Origin: Thermoanaerobaculia bacterium
Lineage (GTDB): Bacteria > Acidobacteriota > Thermoanaerobaculia > Multivoradales > Multivoraceae
NCBI GenBank assembly: GCA_022823665.1
Contig: JAJEHN010000019.1
Span: 124,001-188,000 of the forward strand
Reading direction: 5' to 3'
Length of the DNA: 64,000 nt
Shown here: one piece after another, positions 19,686 to 29,418 of the stretch
Numbering within the stretch: the first letter of the stretch is position 1
How the letters are laid out: each line of letters starts with the position of its first letter
Program-made: the position numbers and the translations under genes
Notes under the pieces: generated by a model
Database searches by the model: none
What the model was told of the DNA's origin: nothing
What the model saw: only the letters and a program-made list of their open reading frames with translations

Positions 19686-21731
19686 ATGCCCACGTCGACG
19701 CCTCGAACCACGTTTCCGCGGTTCTCGGCCGCGGCCGTCATCCTGAGTCTCACTGTCCCCGCCTGCACGGACACCTCCCTGTCGATCGACGACTACGCCG
19801 AGGAGACCGCGCCGGCGTCGCGCACGGACGGCTACAACGAGCACCGCAACGTCTACTTCGGCGACGTCCACATCCACACGCGGTACTCCTTCGACGCCTA
19901 CCTGCTCGGCACCGACGTCACGCCCGACGAGAGCTACCGCTTCGCGAAGGGCGAGGCGATCGAGAACACCTTCGGCGACGAGATGAGGCTCCGCGAGCCG
20001 CTGGACTTCTTCGCCGTCTCGGACCACGGCTTCTTCCTCGGCATGGTGCCGCTGTGGGCCGATCCGTCGACCCGCGTGGGCCGGCTTCCAGGCGCGGAGG
20101 CCTTCCACGGCGTGAACGAAGGGGACAACCTGCATCCGTACTCGGTGCAGATGCGCTCCGTCCTGTTCCGGCAGAGCTTCGGCCGCCAGATGCGCACCGA
20201 CGGCGGCTTCCTGCGGCGGCAGCGGGCGCGGATGGCGAACCACCCGCAGATGCAGTACGCCTCCTTCGACGACGAGGCGCACCGCTCGGCCTGGGAGGAC
20301 TCGATCCTCGCCGCGGAGCGCCATAACGACCCGGGCAACTTCACGACCTTCATCGCCTACGAGTGGACCTCCTCGACGCCGGCGCCCGAGTCGGCGGCGT
20401 ATCACCGCAACGTCATCTTCGCGGGGTCGAAAGCGCCGGCCCGGCCGTTCACGCGGATCGACTCGCACGAGCCCGAGCAGCTCTGGAGCTGGATGGACCG
20501 GCTGCGCGAGCAGGGCGTCGACAGCCTGGCGATCCCGCACAACTCGAACCAGTCCCACGGCCAGGTGTTCCGGCTCAAGTACTCGGACGGCCGCGCGGTC
20601 GACCAGGCCTTCGCCGAACAGCGGATGCGGAACGAGCCGCTGGTCGAGCTGACCCAGGTCAAGGGCACCTCGGAAACCCACCCCCGGCTGTCGCCCGACG
20701 ACGAGTGGGCCGACTTCGAGATCCTGAACACCCGCAAGGGCAAGATCAGCGCCCACAGCGATCCGAGCCGGAGCTACGCGCGGCAGGCCCTGGTCAGCGG
20801 CCTCGCGCTCGAGCAGGAGGGCCGCGGCAATCCGTTCAAGATCGGCTTCATCGGCTCGAGCGACACCCACAACGGGGCGCCCTCCTTCGACGAGTCGAAC
20901 ACCTTCGGGTCGTCGCCGGTCTCGAGAACGGCGGAGAACCGGGGCTCGGCGCCGGTCTCCCGGGAGCGGCTGGACTACATCGCCGGCCTGCCACCCGCCG
21001 AGCAGGCGTTCGGCGAGGTGGTCGACGACGGGCTGGGACCGTACTTCGGCATGCGGCGCGCGCAGTTCTCGGCCTCCGGCCTGGCCGCCGTCTGGGCCGA
21101 GGAGAACACCCGCGACTCCATCTTCCAGGGGATGCGCCGCAAGGAGACCTACGCCACCTCGGGCACCCGCATCCGGCTCCGCTTCTTCGGCGGCTTCGAC
21201 TACGACGGTCTCGATGCGGCGAGCGCCGACATCCTCGAACAGGCCTACGCCGGCGGCGTGCCGATGGGCGGCGACCTGGTCGCCGAAAGCGACGCCGCGC
21301 CCCGCTTCCTGGTCTGGGCCCAGCGGGACAAGCTCAGCGCGCCGCTCCAGCGCCTCCAGGTCGTCAAGGGCTGGTACGACAGCGGCTACCGCAAGGAGAT
21401 CCGCGAGCAGGTCTACGACGTGGCCTGCGCCGACGGCGGCACGGTCGATCCGGAAACCCGCCGCTGTCCGGACAACGGGGCGACGGTCGACCTCTCCGAC
21501 TGCTCCTTCAGCGAAGACCTGGGCGCCGGCGAACTCGCCACGGTCTGGGAGGACCCGGATTTCGACCCGGGAAACGACGCGGTCTACTACGTGCGCGTGC
21601 TCGAGAACCCGACCTGCCGCTGGACCACCTGGGACGCTCTGCGCGTGGGCGTCGAACCCAGGGGCGGCGTCCCGCCGACGATCCAGGAGCGGGCCTGGTC
21701 GTCGCCGATCTGGTACTACGCGCCGCGGTAG
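19686..21731 (+). CDS. DUF3604 domain lipoprotein
   Basis: A 681-residue exported protein; the N-terminus ends in a lipobox-like LTVPAC|T. The PHP-like DUF3604 domain covers nearly all of it, with NVYFGDVHIHTRYSFDA (metal-binding HIH), FFAVSDHGFF, FIAYEWTSS, IPHNSNQSHG and GFIGSSDTHNG. DUF3604 proteins look like metallophosphoesterase/amidohydrolase relatives of unknown substrate and are abundant in marine bacteria. The ATG at 19686 is chosen over an in-frame ATG at 19665 because it leads straight into the signal sequence; neither has a strong ribosome-binding site. Confidence 0.88.
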   Translation: MPTSTPRTTFPRFSAAAVILSLTVPACTDTSLSIDDYAEETAPASRTDGYNEHRNVYFGDVHIHTRYSFDAYLLGTDVTPDESYRFAKGEAIENTFGDEMRLREPLDFFAVSDHGFFLGMVPLWADPSTRVGRLPGAEAFHGVNEGDNLHPYSVQMRSVLFRQSFGRQMRTDGGFLRRQRARMANHPQMQYASFDDEAHRSAWEDSILAAERHNDPGNFTTFIAYEWTSSTPAPESAAYHRNVIFAGSKAPARPFTRIDSHEPEQLWSWMDRLREQGVDSLAIPHNSNQSHGQVFRLKYSDGRAVDQAFAEQRMRNEPLVELTQVKGTSETHPRLSPDDEWADFEILNTRKGKISAHSDPSRSYARQALVSGLALEQEGRGNPFKIGFIGSSDTHNGAPSFDESNTFGSSPVSRTAENRGSAPVSRERLDYIAGLPPAEQAFGEVVDDGLGPYFGMRRAQFSASGLAAVWAEENTRDSIFQGMRRKETYATSGTRIRLRFFGGFDYDGLDAASADILEQAYAGGVPMGGDLVAESDAAPRFLVWAQRDKLSAPLQRLQVVKGWYDSGYRKEIREQVYDVACADGGTVDPETRRCPDNGATVDLSDCSFSEDLGAGELATVWEDPDFDPGNDAVYYVRVLENPTCRWTTWDALRVGVEPRGGVPPTIQERAWSSPIWYYAPR

Positions 21732-21741
21732 GGATCGGCTC

Positions 21742-21817
21742 TGGTGGGCCGTGAGGGGATCGAACCCCCGACCCTTGGATTAAAAGTCCACTGCTCTACC
21801 AACTGAGCTAACGGCCC
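21742..21817 (-). tRNA. tRNA-Lys (UUU), CCA encoded
   Basis: A 76-nt cloverleaf on the minus strand: acceptor GGGCCGU pairs with ACGGCCC, D arm AGCTCAGTTGGTAGAGCA, anticodon loop CTTTTAA with anticodon UUU, T arm GGTTCGATCC, discriminator A and genomically encoded CCA (21742-21744). It stands alone between DUF3604 and purA. Confidence 0.97.
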
Positions 21818-21908
21818 GGCGCAGTATACGCGCGGGGAGAGGGCGGATTCGCACGAGGCTGTCGGTGCGCCGGCCCTCTGGCCGGCATGCGCCGCAGGTG
21901 CAATCCGC

Positions 21909-23255
21909 CTAGTTGCCGACCGCCGCCCGCACCGCCGGCAACCGCTCTCCCAGCCACTCCTCGAGCGGCCCGCCGCCGCTGACCACCGTCTCCTCCCGCC
22001 TCGGGCCCGAGGAGATCAGGTCCGCGCCCGCGTCGAGCTCCTGCTCCAGGAAGTCGATGTAGTCGAGGGCGGCTTGGGGCAGGTCGCTCCGGTCGAGCAC
22101 GCCGCGCGTGTCCTGCTTCCAGCCGGGGAAGGTGCGGTAGACGGGCTCGGCGGCCTCCAGCCGGTCGGTGACCGCCGGCAGGTTGCGGACGACCTCGCCG
22201 CCGATGCGGTAGGCGACGCAGACCTGGAGTTCCTCCAGTTCGTCGAGCACGTCGATCTTCGTCAGCGCCAGGGAGCGCGCCCCGTTGACCCGGCTCGCGT
22301 GGCGCAGGACGACCAGGTCGAGCCAGCCGCAGCGCCGCGGCCGGCCGGTCGTCGTGCCGAACTCGTGGCCGCGGTCCCGCAGGTGGAGGCCGACGCCGTC
22401 AGTCAGCTCGGTGGGCATCGGCCCCTCGCCGACCCGGGTCGTGTACGCCTTGACCACGCCGATCGCGCCGTCGATCGCCGTCGGCGGTACGCCGCTGCCG
22501 ACGGCCGCGCCGCCGGTCGTCGAGTTCGAACTCGTCACATAGGGATAGGTCCCGTGGTCGACGTCGAGGAGGGCGCCCTGGGCGCCCTCGAAGAGCACGG
22601 TGCCGCCCTTCCGGATCAGGCCGTCCAGCTCGACCGACAGGTCGCAGAGATAGGGAGCGAGGCGCTCGGCCCAGCGGCCGAAGTCCGCCGCGGCGGCTGC
22701 GGGGTCCAGTTCGGCGCCCTCGGCGGCCGGGCGCTCGAAGTCCGCCACCCGCACGATCTGCCGGTTCATCATCGCTTCGCCGCCGGCGACGAGTTCGGCC
22801 AGTCGGATGCCGGTGCGGCCGATCTTGCTCTCGTACGCCGGGCCGATGCCCTTCGCCGTCGTGCCGATCCGGTCCGCTCCCCGCGCCTCCTCGCGCACTC
22901 GGTCGAGGGCGACGTGGACCGGCGTCAGGGCATGCGCCCGGTCGGAGAGCCGCAGCCGGCCGGCCGTTTCGATGCCCCGTCGCTCAAGCTGGGCGACTTC
23001 CCCCAGGAAGGCGTCCGGGTCGATCACCATGCCGTTGCCGAGGTAGCAGGCAACGCCCCCGTGCAGGATGCCGGAGGGGATCAGGTGCAGGGCGAAGTGC
23101 TCGTCGCCCTCGCCGCTGCCGAACTTCACCGTGTGGCCGGCGTTGTTGCCGCCCTGGAAGCGCACCACGGCATCGAAGGCGGGGCACAGGAGATCGATGA
23201 TCTTCCCCTTGCCTTCGTCGCCCCACTGCATGCCGACGACGACTACGTTCGCCAT
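21909..23255 (-). CDS. purA: Adenylosuccinate synthetase
   Basis: A 448-residue PurA, which makes adenylosuccinate from IMP, aspartate and GTP in AMP biosynthesis. It begins MANVVVVGMQWGDEGKGKIID, containing the catalytic Asp and the GDEGKGK P-loop, then GNNAGHT, GTTAKGIGPAYESK with the second catalytic motif, LFEGAQGALLDVDHGTYP and TTGRPRRCGW. Length and motifs are canonical; the extra upstream reading frame is not conserved. Its product pathway joins that of purH at 39.5 kb, though the genes are not linked. Confidence 0.97.
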   Translation of the reverse strand: MANVVVVGMQWGDEGKGKIIDLLCPAFDAVVRFQGGNNAGHTVKFGSGEGDEHFALHLIPSGILHGGVACYLGNGMVIDPDAFLGEVAQLERRGIETAGRLRLSDRAHALTPVHVALDRVREEARGADRIGTTAKGIGPAYESKIGRTGIRLAELVAGGEAMMNRQIVRVADFERPAAEGAELDPAAAAADFGRWAERLAPYLCDLSVELDGLIRKGGTVLFEGAQGALLDVDHGTYPYVTSSNSTTGGAAVGSGVPPTAIDGAIGVVKAYTTRVGEGPMPTELTDGVGLHLRDRGHEFGTTTGRPRRCGWLDLVVLRHASRVNGARSLALTKIDVLDELEELQVCVAYRIGGEVVRNLPAVTDRLEAAEPVYRTFPGWKQDTRGVLDRSDLPQAALDYIDFLEQELDAGADLISSGPRREETVVSGGGPLEEWLGERLPAVRAAVGN

Positions 23256-23286
23256 GTCCGGTTCCCTAGAGCAACTCGCGGTTCGG

Positions 23287-23307
23287 CCCGCGTCGCCGCG
23301 ACGCGGG
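23287..23307. promoter_or_regulatory. 9-bp dyad between divergent purA and phosphodiesterase genes
   Basis: CCCGCGTCG-CCG-CGACGCGGG is a perfect inverted repeat located 32 bp upstream of purA and 40 bp upstream of the divergent gene. It is purely GC, so chance or an RNA hairpin are real alternatives. Confidence 0.3.
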
Positions 23308-23346
23308 GAGCGCGACCCTACCAGCGCTGCCGTATCATCCCGGCCC

Positions 23347-25170
23347 GTGGCCGAACGTGCTGGCGCCGCTTCCTTCGTTCGCGGGTCGCTGGCCGCCTGC
23401 GGCCGCGATCTGAGTGCCGGACTGCTGTTCGGTGCGCTGCTGTTCGGCGGCCCGATCTCGTTGGCGCACCTGGTGCACAACCGGACGGACAGCGCGGTCG
23501 TGGGAATCGCCGCGCTGCTGCTCTTCGCGGTGCTCTACGGGGTCTGGGCGGGCGCGGCGTTCGGCGGCCTGGGCCTGGTGTGGCGGACGCTCGCTAGCCT
23601 GCGCCGCAGGCCGGCCGGGAACCCGGCCACGCTCGCCGCCTGCCTCTTCAATCTCGTCTTCTTCGAGCTCTTTCTGTTCTACGGCCTGACCTACGGCCAG
23701 GTGCCGTGGTTCACGCCCGCCGGCGTCCGGGGCATGGCGCTGTTTCTCGCCGTGGCCTGCACCCTGGCGGGCGCCGCCATCTGGATCGGCACCTGGGCGC
23801 TGGCGGCCCGGGTCGTCGGTCTTTCCGGCTCCGGTCGACTGCCGCGACTCGTGGCCGCGCTCGCGATCGCCCTGGTCGCGGCCCACGTGGCGCTGCCGAT
23901 CGCGTTCCGGCTCGTCCCGGAACGAGAGGCGGGGTCCTTCGACCCGACGGCGTTGGTCGCCGGCGAAGGGCCGCCGGTGGCCCTGCTCGGCGTCGACGGT
24001 GTAGACCCCGACATGCTCGACAAGCTGATCGACGCCGGCGATCTGCCGAACATGGCGGAGTTCGTCCGCGAGGGTACGTCGAGCCGGCTCGGGACGATCC
24101 GCGACGCGAACTCGGCCGTGATCTGGGCGTCGATCTACACCGGCGAGGCGCCCCGGCGGCACGGAGTCCACGACTTCTACCGGATCCGCTTTCCCGGTTC
24201 GGGCGCCGGCCTGTTTCCGGTTCACCGGACGAGTTTCAAGGAGCTGATCGATCGCCTTGCCTGGGCGCCGGGGATCTCGCGGCGCTTCGTCAACCGGCTC
24301 GACCTGGCGTCGCCGCCGATCTGGGAGATCGCGGATCGGGCCGGCCTGCCGACGGTCGTCGTCGACGGCTACTTCTACTCGTTCCCGGCGCAGCGGATGC
24401 TCGAGCCGTCGAGCCGGCTTCTCGGCTACGGCCTGAACGACACGCTGGCGGCTTCCGGCGGCGCGGACGCGACGCTCGAGTGGTTCGCCCAGCCGCCCGA
24501 CGTGCCGGCGGAGGTCCAGGACGCGGCCGCCGGCCGCCCGGACCTCGACTGGCAGCACCGGGCGGTCATCGCCCTGCTGGAGCACCGCTCCGCGCAGGGC
24601 AAGCCGCCGCCGCGCTTCCTCAACCTCTACACCCATGAACCGGACACCGTCTCGCACCAGCGCTGGCGCTGGGCCGAGCCGGAGCTGTTCCCGTTCGTGT
24701 CCCGGGCGGGCATCGAGGAGCACGGCGAGGCCGTGGCCGACGTCTACCGGCGGATCGACGGCCTGGTCGGCGAACTGCGGCGCGCGCTTGGCCCCGAGAC
24801 GGTCTTCGTCATCGCCTCGGACCACGGCCAGTCGCCGACCTTCGTCCACCGGCTGTACACCCAGCACCGGCACGGCCCGGACGGAGTCCTGCTGCTGTAC
24901 GGCCCCGGCATCCGCCGCGGCCACCGGCTGGAGGAGAGCCATGTGCTCGATGTCTTTCCGACCGTGCTGGCCCTGCTCGGGTTGCCAGTCCCGGAGGACG
25001 CCGAGGGCAGGGTCCTGGAAGGCGCGCTTGAAACACCGCCGGATCCGGCCTCGGCTCGCCGGGTTGCGACCTACCGCGACGCCTGGCAGCCGGTGGACAC
25101 CGTCGGCGGCACGGACGTCGAGCGGACCCGCCAGGAGATTGAGCGCCTGAAGGCGATGGGGTACCTCTAG
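23347..25170 (+). CDS. Membrane-anchored type I phosphodiesterase / alkaline phosphatase superfamily protein
   Basis: A 607-residue protein from a GTG start (the frame is open further upstream, but the sequence before it overlaps purA and is not protein-like). Five or so hydrophobic segments occupy residues 20-195, followed by a phosphodiesterase/nucleotide-pyrophosphatase-like catalytic domain: ALLGVDGVDPDMLDKL (metal site), the nucleophile region RDANSAVIWASIYTGEAPRRHG, LNLYTHEPDTVSH and IASDHGQSPTF. The ending RLKAMGYL resembles the RLRALGYV end of the sulfatase-like lipoprotein at 31.2 kb. The substrate is unknown; GPI-like or phospholipid headgroup targets are only guesses. Confidence 0.75.
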   Translation: MAERAGAASFVRGSLAACGRDLSAGLLFGALLFGGPISLAHLVHNRTDSAVVGIAALLLFAVLYGVWAGAAFGGLGLVWRTLASLRRRPAGNPATLAACLFNLVFFELFLFYGLTYGQVPWFTPAGVRGMALFLAVACTLAGAAIWIGTWALAARVVGLSGSGRLPRLVAALAIALVAAHVALPIAFRLVPEREAGSFDPTALVAGEGPPVALLGVDGVDPDMLDKLIDAGDLPNMAEFVREGTSSRLGTIRDANSAVIWASIYTGEAPRRHGVHDFYRIRFPGSGAGLFPVHRTSFKELIDRLAWAPGISRRFVNRLDLASPPIWEIADRAGLPTVVVDGYFYSFPAQRMLEPSSRLLGYGLNDTLAASGGADATLEWFAQPPDVPAEVQDAAAGRPDLDWQHRAVIALLEHRSAQGKPPPRFLNLYTHEPDTVSHQRWRWAEPELFPFVSRAGIEEHGEAVADVYRRIDGLVGELRRALGPETVFVIASDHGQSPTFVHRLYTQHRHGPDGVLLLYGPGIRRGHRLEESHVLDVFPTVLALLGLPVPEDAEGRVLEGALETPPDPASARRVATYRDAWQPVDTVGGTDVERTRQEIERLKAMGYL

Positions 25171-25185
25171 CGGCGTGCCGCGGTA

Positions 25186-25583
25186 GCGGTCGCCGCTTCG
25201 CGGCGGCGTGTTTCCGGCCGCCTTCGGCGGCAGCGGGTCGGAAGACCCGCGCACCCAGAGAACGACCCTCGCCGTGATCGCGGCTCTGTTCCAGGCGGGT
25301 CACGACCCTGGCCGAGGACGGCGGTCGCCGCTTCGCGGCGGCGTGTTTCTGGCCGCCTGCGGCGGCAAGCGGGTCGGAAGACCCGCGCACCCAGAGAAAG
25401 GGCCGTCGCCGTAGTTGCCGATCTGTTCCGGGCGCGTCACGACCCTGGCCGAGGACGATGGTCTGCAGCGGTGACCGCCGATGCAGGAAGAGCAGTGCTC
25501 TGGGTGCGCGGGTCTTCTGACCCGCCCGGTAGCGGAGCCGCGCAGCGGCGGAGCGAAGAACTGCCGCCGGCGAAGCCGGCGAC
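25186..25583. repeat. Composite palindromic repeat, locus B, with tandem duplication
   Basis: This fills most of the 448-bp gap between two co-directional genes. Units 25186-25320 and 25321-25457 are direct repeats with a period of 135 bp, each containing a family hairpin GCGGGTC-GGAA-GACCCGC (25233-25250 and 25369-25386) followed by GCACCCAGAG. An inverted hairpin GCGGGTC-TTCT-GACCCGC lies at 25508-25525, and the GC hairpin module GCCGCCGGC...GCCGGCGAC at 25563-25583. The segment 25369-25525 is a full element matching 41845-41999. Confidence 0.85.
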
Positions 25584-25618
25584 GATACTGGGGCCACAGC
25601 ATCGCGCAGAATAGGCCC

Positions 25619-27013
25619 ATGTCCACCGTCCGGCAGGCCCTCGCCGACCTCGACCGTCACGCGGCCGGCCGGTCGATGATGGACCTCGCCGGCGAGCTCT
25701 ACCTCATCCCCCGCAGCCTGACGGGGGACGGCGTGCGCGAGACGCTCGAACGGATTAACCGGCGGATCCCGCTCGACGTCCACGAACTTCCCACCGGCAC
25801 GCCGGTCCTCGACTGGACCGTGCCGAAGGAGTGGAACCCCCGCGAGGCCTGGATCCGGGATCCCTCGGGCCGAAAGGTCGTCGACTTCGCCGACCACAGC
25901 CTCCACCTGGTCGGCTACAGCGCGCCGGTTCACCGCAGGATCACGCTCGACGAGCTGCGGCCTCATCTGCACAGCCTGCCGGAACAGCCGGACCTGATCC
26001 CGTACCGCACCTCCTACTACGAGGAGACCTGGGGTTTCTGCCTGCCCCACCGCCTCCTCGAGTCGCTGCCCGCCGGAGAGTACGAGGTGACGATCGACGC
26101 CTCGCTCGAGGACGGCTCGATGACCTGGGGCGAACACCTGCTGCCCGGCTCGACCACCGAAGAGATCCTCATCTCCAGCCATGTCTGCCACCCCCAGCTC
26201 GCCAACGACAACCTCTCGGGGATCGCCGTCGCCGTCCATCTGGCGGAGGTCCTGGCGGTGGTGCCGGAGCGGCGCTACAGCTACCGCTTCCTGTTCGCCC
26301 CGGGCGGCATCGGCGCGATCGCCTGGCTGGCCCGGAACCGCGACCGCCTGGACACCTTCCGCCACGGCCTGATCGCCGCCAACCTCGGCGACGCCGGCGC
26401 CTTCCACTACAAGAAGAGCCGCCACGGCGACCGCGAGGTCGACCGCGCCGTGGCCGCCGCCCTGGCAGGTCTCGGCGAGGACCTCGTCACCCAGGACTTC
26501 TTTCCCTTCGGCTACGACGAGCGCCAGTACTGCTCACCGGGCTTCGACCTGCCCGTCGGCGTCCTGACCCGCACGCCCTGGGGCCGCTACGCCGAGTACC
26601 ACACCTCGGCCGACGACCTCTCGTTCATCGGCGCGGAAGCCCTCGCCGGCTCGCTCGCCGCGTATCTGGCGACCGCCGCCGTGCTCGAGGAAGGCGCCGT
26701 CCGAAGCAACGCCGAAGCCACTTCCTCCTCAGTCCGGACCCGCTCGCCGGCCGTCGCGGCCAGCGCCGGCGAGCGCCGCTACCGCAACCTCGAGCCCTTC
26801 GGCGAACCCCAGCTCGGCCGCCGCGGCCTCTACGGCGGGCTCGGCGGCGCCGGCCGCAGGGATTTCGAGATCGCCATGCTGTGGGTGCTCAACCAGAGCG
26901 ACGGCGAGCACTCCCTGGACGACATCGCCGAACGCTCGGGGTTGCCGCCGGGCGTCGTCGGCGAGGCCGCAGAGGCGCTTCGGGAGGCAGGGCTGTTGGA
27001 GGAAGTGGAGTAG
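25619..27013 (+). CDS. DUF4910/DUF2172 aminopeptidase-like protein with C-terminal winged helix
   Basis: A 464-residue M28-like metallopeptidase-fold protein. The N-terminal DUF2172/DUF4910 part has WTVPKEWNPREAWIRD and YYEETWGFCLPH; the predicted metal site is in SSHVCHPQLANDNLSG (His, then Asp) with later FPFGYDERQYCSPGFDLPVG and YHTSADDLSF. After about residue 385 a winged-helix-like tail follows (FEIAMLWVLNQSDGEHSLDD, then the PGVVGEAAEALREAGLL recognition region). This combination occurs in polysaccharide and glycan loci elsewhere, but the substrate is unknown. The start is the ATG at 25619; upstream in-frame sequence lies inside the repeat. Confidence 0.82.
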   Translation: MSTVRQALADLDRHAAGRSMMDLAGELYLIPRSLTGDGVRETLERINRRIPLDVHELPTGTPVLDWTVPKEWNPREAWIRDPSGRKVVDFADHSLHLVGYSAPVHRRITLDELRPHLHSLPEQPDLIPYRTSYYEETWGFCLPHRLLESLPAGEYEVTIDASLEDGSMTWGEHLLPGSTTEEILISSHVCHPQLANDNLSGIAVAVHLAEVLAVVPERRYSYRFLFAPGGIGAIAWLARNRDRLDTFRHGLIAANLGDAGAFHYKKSRHGDREVDRAVAAALAGLGEDLVTQDFFPFGYDERQYCSPGFDLPVGVLTRTPWGRYAEYHTSADDLSFIGAEALAGSLAAYLATAAVLEEGAVRSNAEATSSSVRTRSPAVAASAGERRYRNLEPFGEPQLGRRGLYGGLGGAGRRDFEIAMLWVLNQSDGEHSLDDIAERSGLPPGVVGEAAEALREAGLLEEVE

Positions 27014-27102
27014 GAGGGGGCGGAAGGTCCAGCAGCCGGCGCTTTGCGCCAGATGCCGGCGAGGGCGCCGGCGCACCCAGTGTGTGCCACGCCAACGGAC
27101 TG

Positions 27103-29418
27103 CTATGGCGCCTCCACCCGGATCGGCAGCCGCAGCGGCACGCCGCCGCGCTGCTCGAACCAGGCGACCTGCTCGTAGACGAGGTCGATCTCCAGCGTGT
27201 AGTCGCCCGGCTCGTCCGGTGCCCGCACCCGCAGCATCACCGTCTCGAAGCCGCCGGGCGCCAGCTCCGGCAGCAGGCTGCGCCGGCCTTCCGGGGCGAT
27301 CCGCGGGCCGGGCTCCTCGCCCTCGTCCGTCGCGATCCCCTGCCGCCAGCGGGACGCGAGGTTGACCCCGACGTAGCCCTGGCGGCGCCAGGTCACCTGC
27401 GACTCGTTCGTCACGCCGACCGGGAGTTCGACTTCCGCTCCGGCGGGCAGCGCGGCCGGCATCAGGCCGACGGTGCCGATCCGGGCCGCGAAGACCTCGG
27501 CGTTCATGTGCTCCTCGCTGGCGAGGAGCCGCAGTTCGGCGCCGAGGTAGAAGGTCTCTTCGGTCTCGCGGTTCCAGGCGTAGACGGCGCAGGGGGCCGG
27601 CGGCCGCACCCTGGTCCAGACGGTGGGCGCTCCGCGGGTGGTTTCGACGCGCAGGCGGTGGACGTAGCTGCGGTGGCCGTCGCGCCTCCTCACCTTGTGC
27701 GGCTTCGGGGACCGCAGGGTCACGCGCTGGCGACGGCCGGCCTCGGCGAACTCCACGTCGGCCGCCGGACCGCCGTCGAGCTTCAGCCGCAGGCGATTCG
27801 GCGCCACGGGCGAAGTGACGAAGAGCGTCAGGCTGTCGAAGCGGTGCCGGGACTCGAGGAACAGTTCGCTCGGACCGCGGGCGGCGACCCACCAGGCACC
27901 GCCGCGTTCCAGCACCCGGTCGGCACGGCCCAGGATCCGCATGCCGGCGATGCTCCTCCGCTCGTAGCCGGGCACGTTGCGCAACGAGAACTCGAACGGC
28001 AGGTAACGGAGCGGCGCGTTGCGGGTGTGCGCCTGCAGCGTCGGCGCGGGCACGGTGACGCCGAACGGCGCGAGCACCATCGCGCCGGTGAACAGGCCGG
28101 CGGCGAGGCCCCCGGCCGGCAACGTCCAGGGCGGAATCCGGCCCGGCACGAGAAACAGGAAGGCCGGCATCACGCTGACGAAGTAGCGGTTGCCGATGAA
28201 GCCGCCGCCGCCCTGCCAGTTCCAGCCGATGAAGAGCAGGAAGTAGCCGGCGATCGCGGCCAGCCCGAGGACAAGCAGCCAGCGGTCCCGGTCGCGGCGG
28301 CCGCCGAACAGGAACAGGCCGAAGGCGAGGGCCGCGAACGGGTGGTAAGGCAGCAGGCCGGCATGGCGGCCGACGAGGAAGTAGCCGGCGTTCTCGACGA
28401 CTTCGCCGAACGACTGGCGGGGAATGCGGAAGAGCCAGGAGAACGTGTTGCCGGTCGGCGACTCGGGAATGGTGACGGCGGCCGCCGCTTCGCCGGTCGT
28501 CGGGGCCTGGCCTTCGGCGACCCGCCGCGCCTCGACGATCTCCGCCGGCCAGCCGCCAGGCTCGCACACGCGGACCGCCGCCCGCACGTCGGAGCCCAGG
28601 TAGGGCAGGAGCTGGCCGGTCCAGCCGAGCGACATCGCGGACAGCAGCGCCAGCGTGGCCGCGAAACCGGCGATCCAGAGGGCGGCCGTCCGCCACTGCC
28701 GCCGCAGCAGGTAAGCGCCGGCCAGAGGCAGCGCGATCGCGGCGAACATCGGCTTGTTGTACGCGGGCAGCGCCAGCAGCACACCGGAGAGGACCGTCAG
28801 CCACCAGGCGCGCCGGCGGTTCTCGAAGCCCCAGTAGAGGGCGCCGAAGACGCCGAACATGTTGAACACCTCGGGCTGTAGCCAGAAGACGTAGCGAGAG
28901 CAGGCCGAGAGCAGCAGCAGGCCGCAGGCGAAGGCGGCGGCGACCGCGGGCGAGGCCCGCCGCGCCAGGAACATCGCCGCCAGCCACAGCATGGCGACGA
29001 AGAGCGCCATGTTGAAGAACAGCAGCCCGTTCGCGCCCCACAGGGCGGCGAAGGGCGCTCCGAACAGCGGGTAGGCCAGCGGCTTGCCGTAGTGGACGGT
29101 CTGCCAGCCGTCCGAGGTCATCAGGATCAGGTTGCCGGTCGAAGTGAACGGGAACTCCTCGAGCAGCCGGTCGCCGTCCGCCGGCTCGTAGCTCAGGTCG
29201 AGGTCGCTGGCGAGGCTGAGCGCCATCAGGTAGTAGGCGGGCTCGTCCGCCTTGAGCGTCGCCGGCTGGCCGGGTTTGCCGATCGTCAGAGGCACCGCCA
29301 GCAGGAAACAGCTCAGGGCCGCCAGCGTCACGACCGCCGGGCGGCTCGCGAACAGTCCTTCACGATCCTGGAGCCGGGCCTGGAAACGCGCGGCCAGGGC
29401 CCGGATCGCGCTCCTCAC
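27103..29418 (-). CDS. Polytopic glycosyltransferase (GT39/87-like) membrane protein
   Basis: A 771-residue protein with about ten transmembrane helices in residues 20-470, then a large extracytoplasmic C-terminal region with two beta-rich domains. Just after the first helix, LKADEPAYYLMALSLASD contains the acidic D-E motif typical of the first periplasmic loop of polyprenyl-phosphate-sugar-dependent GT-C enzymes. No precise family can be named by eye. The start is GTG at 29418, whose GTGA overlaps the TGA of the upstream gene, an arrangement that argues for translational coupling and against the longer reading frame. Confidence 0.7.
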   Translation of the reverse strand: MRSAIRALAARFQARLQDREGLFASRPAVVTLAALSCFLLAVPLTIGKPGQPATLKADEPAYYLMALSLASDLDLSYEPADGDRLLEEFPFTSTGNLILMTSDGWQTVHYGKPLAYPLFGAPFAALWGANGLLFFNMALFVAMLWLAAMFLARRASPAVAAAFACGLLLLSACSRYVFWLQPEVFNMFGVFGALYWGFENRRRAWWLTVLSGVLLALPAYNKPMFAAIALPLAGAYLLRRQWRTAALWIAGFAATLALLSAMSLGWTGQLLPYLGSDVRAAVRVCEPGGWPAEIVEARRVAEGQAPTTGEAAAAVTIPESPTGNTFSWLFRIPRQSFGEVVENAGYFLVGRHAGLLPYHPFAALAFGLFLFGGRRDRDRWLLVLGLAAIAGYFLLFIGWNWQGGGGFIGNRYFVSVMPAFLFLVPGRIPPWTLPAGGLAAGLFTGAMVLAPFGVTVPAPTLQAHTRNAPLRYLPFEFSLRNVPGYERRSIAGMRILGRADRVLERGGAWWVAARGPSELFLESRHRFDSLTLFVTSPVAPNRLRLKLDGGPAADVEFAEAGRRQRVTLRSPKPHKVRRRDGHRSYVHRLRVETTRGAPTVWTRVRPPAPCAVYAWNRETEETFYLGAELRLLASEEHMNAEVFAARIGTVGLMPAALPAGAEVELPVGVTNESQVTWRRQGYVGVNLASRWRQGIATDEGEEPGPRIAPEGRRSLLPELAPGGFETVMLRVRAPDEPGDYTLEIDLVYEQVAWFEQRGGVPLRLPIRVEAP

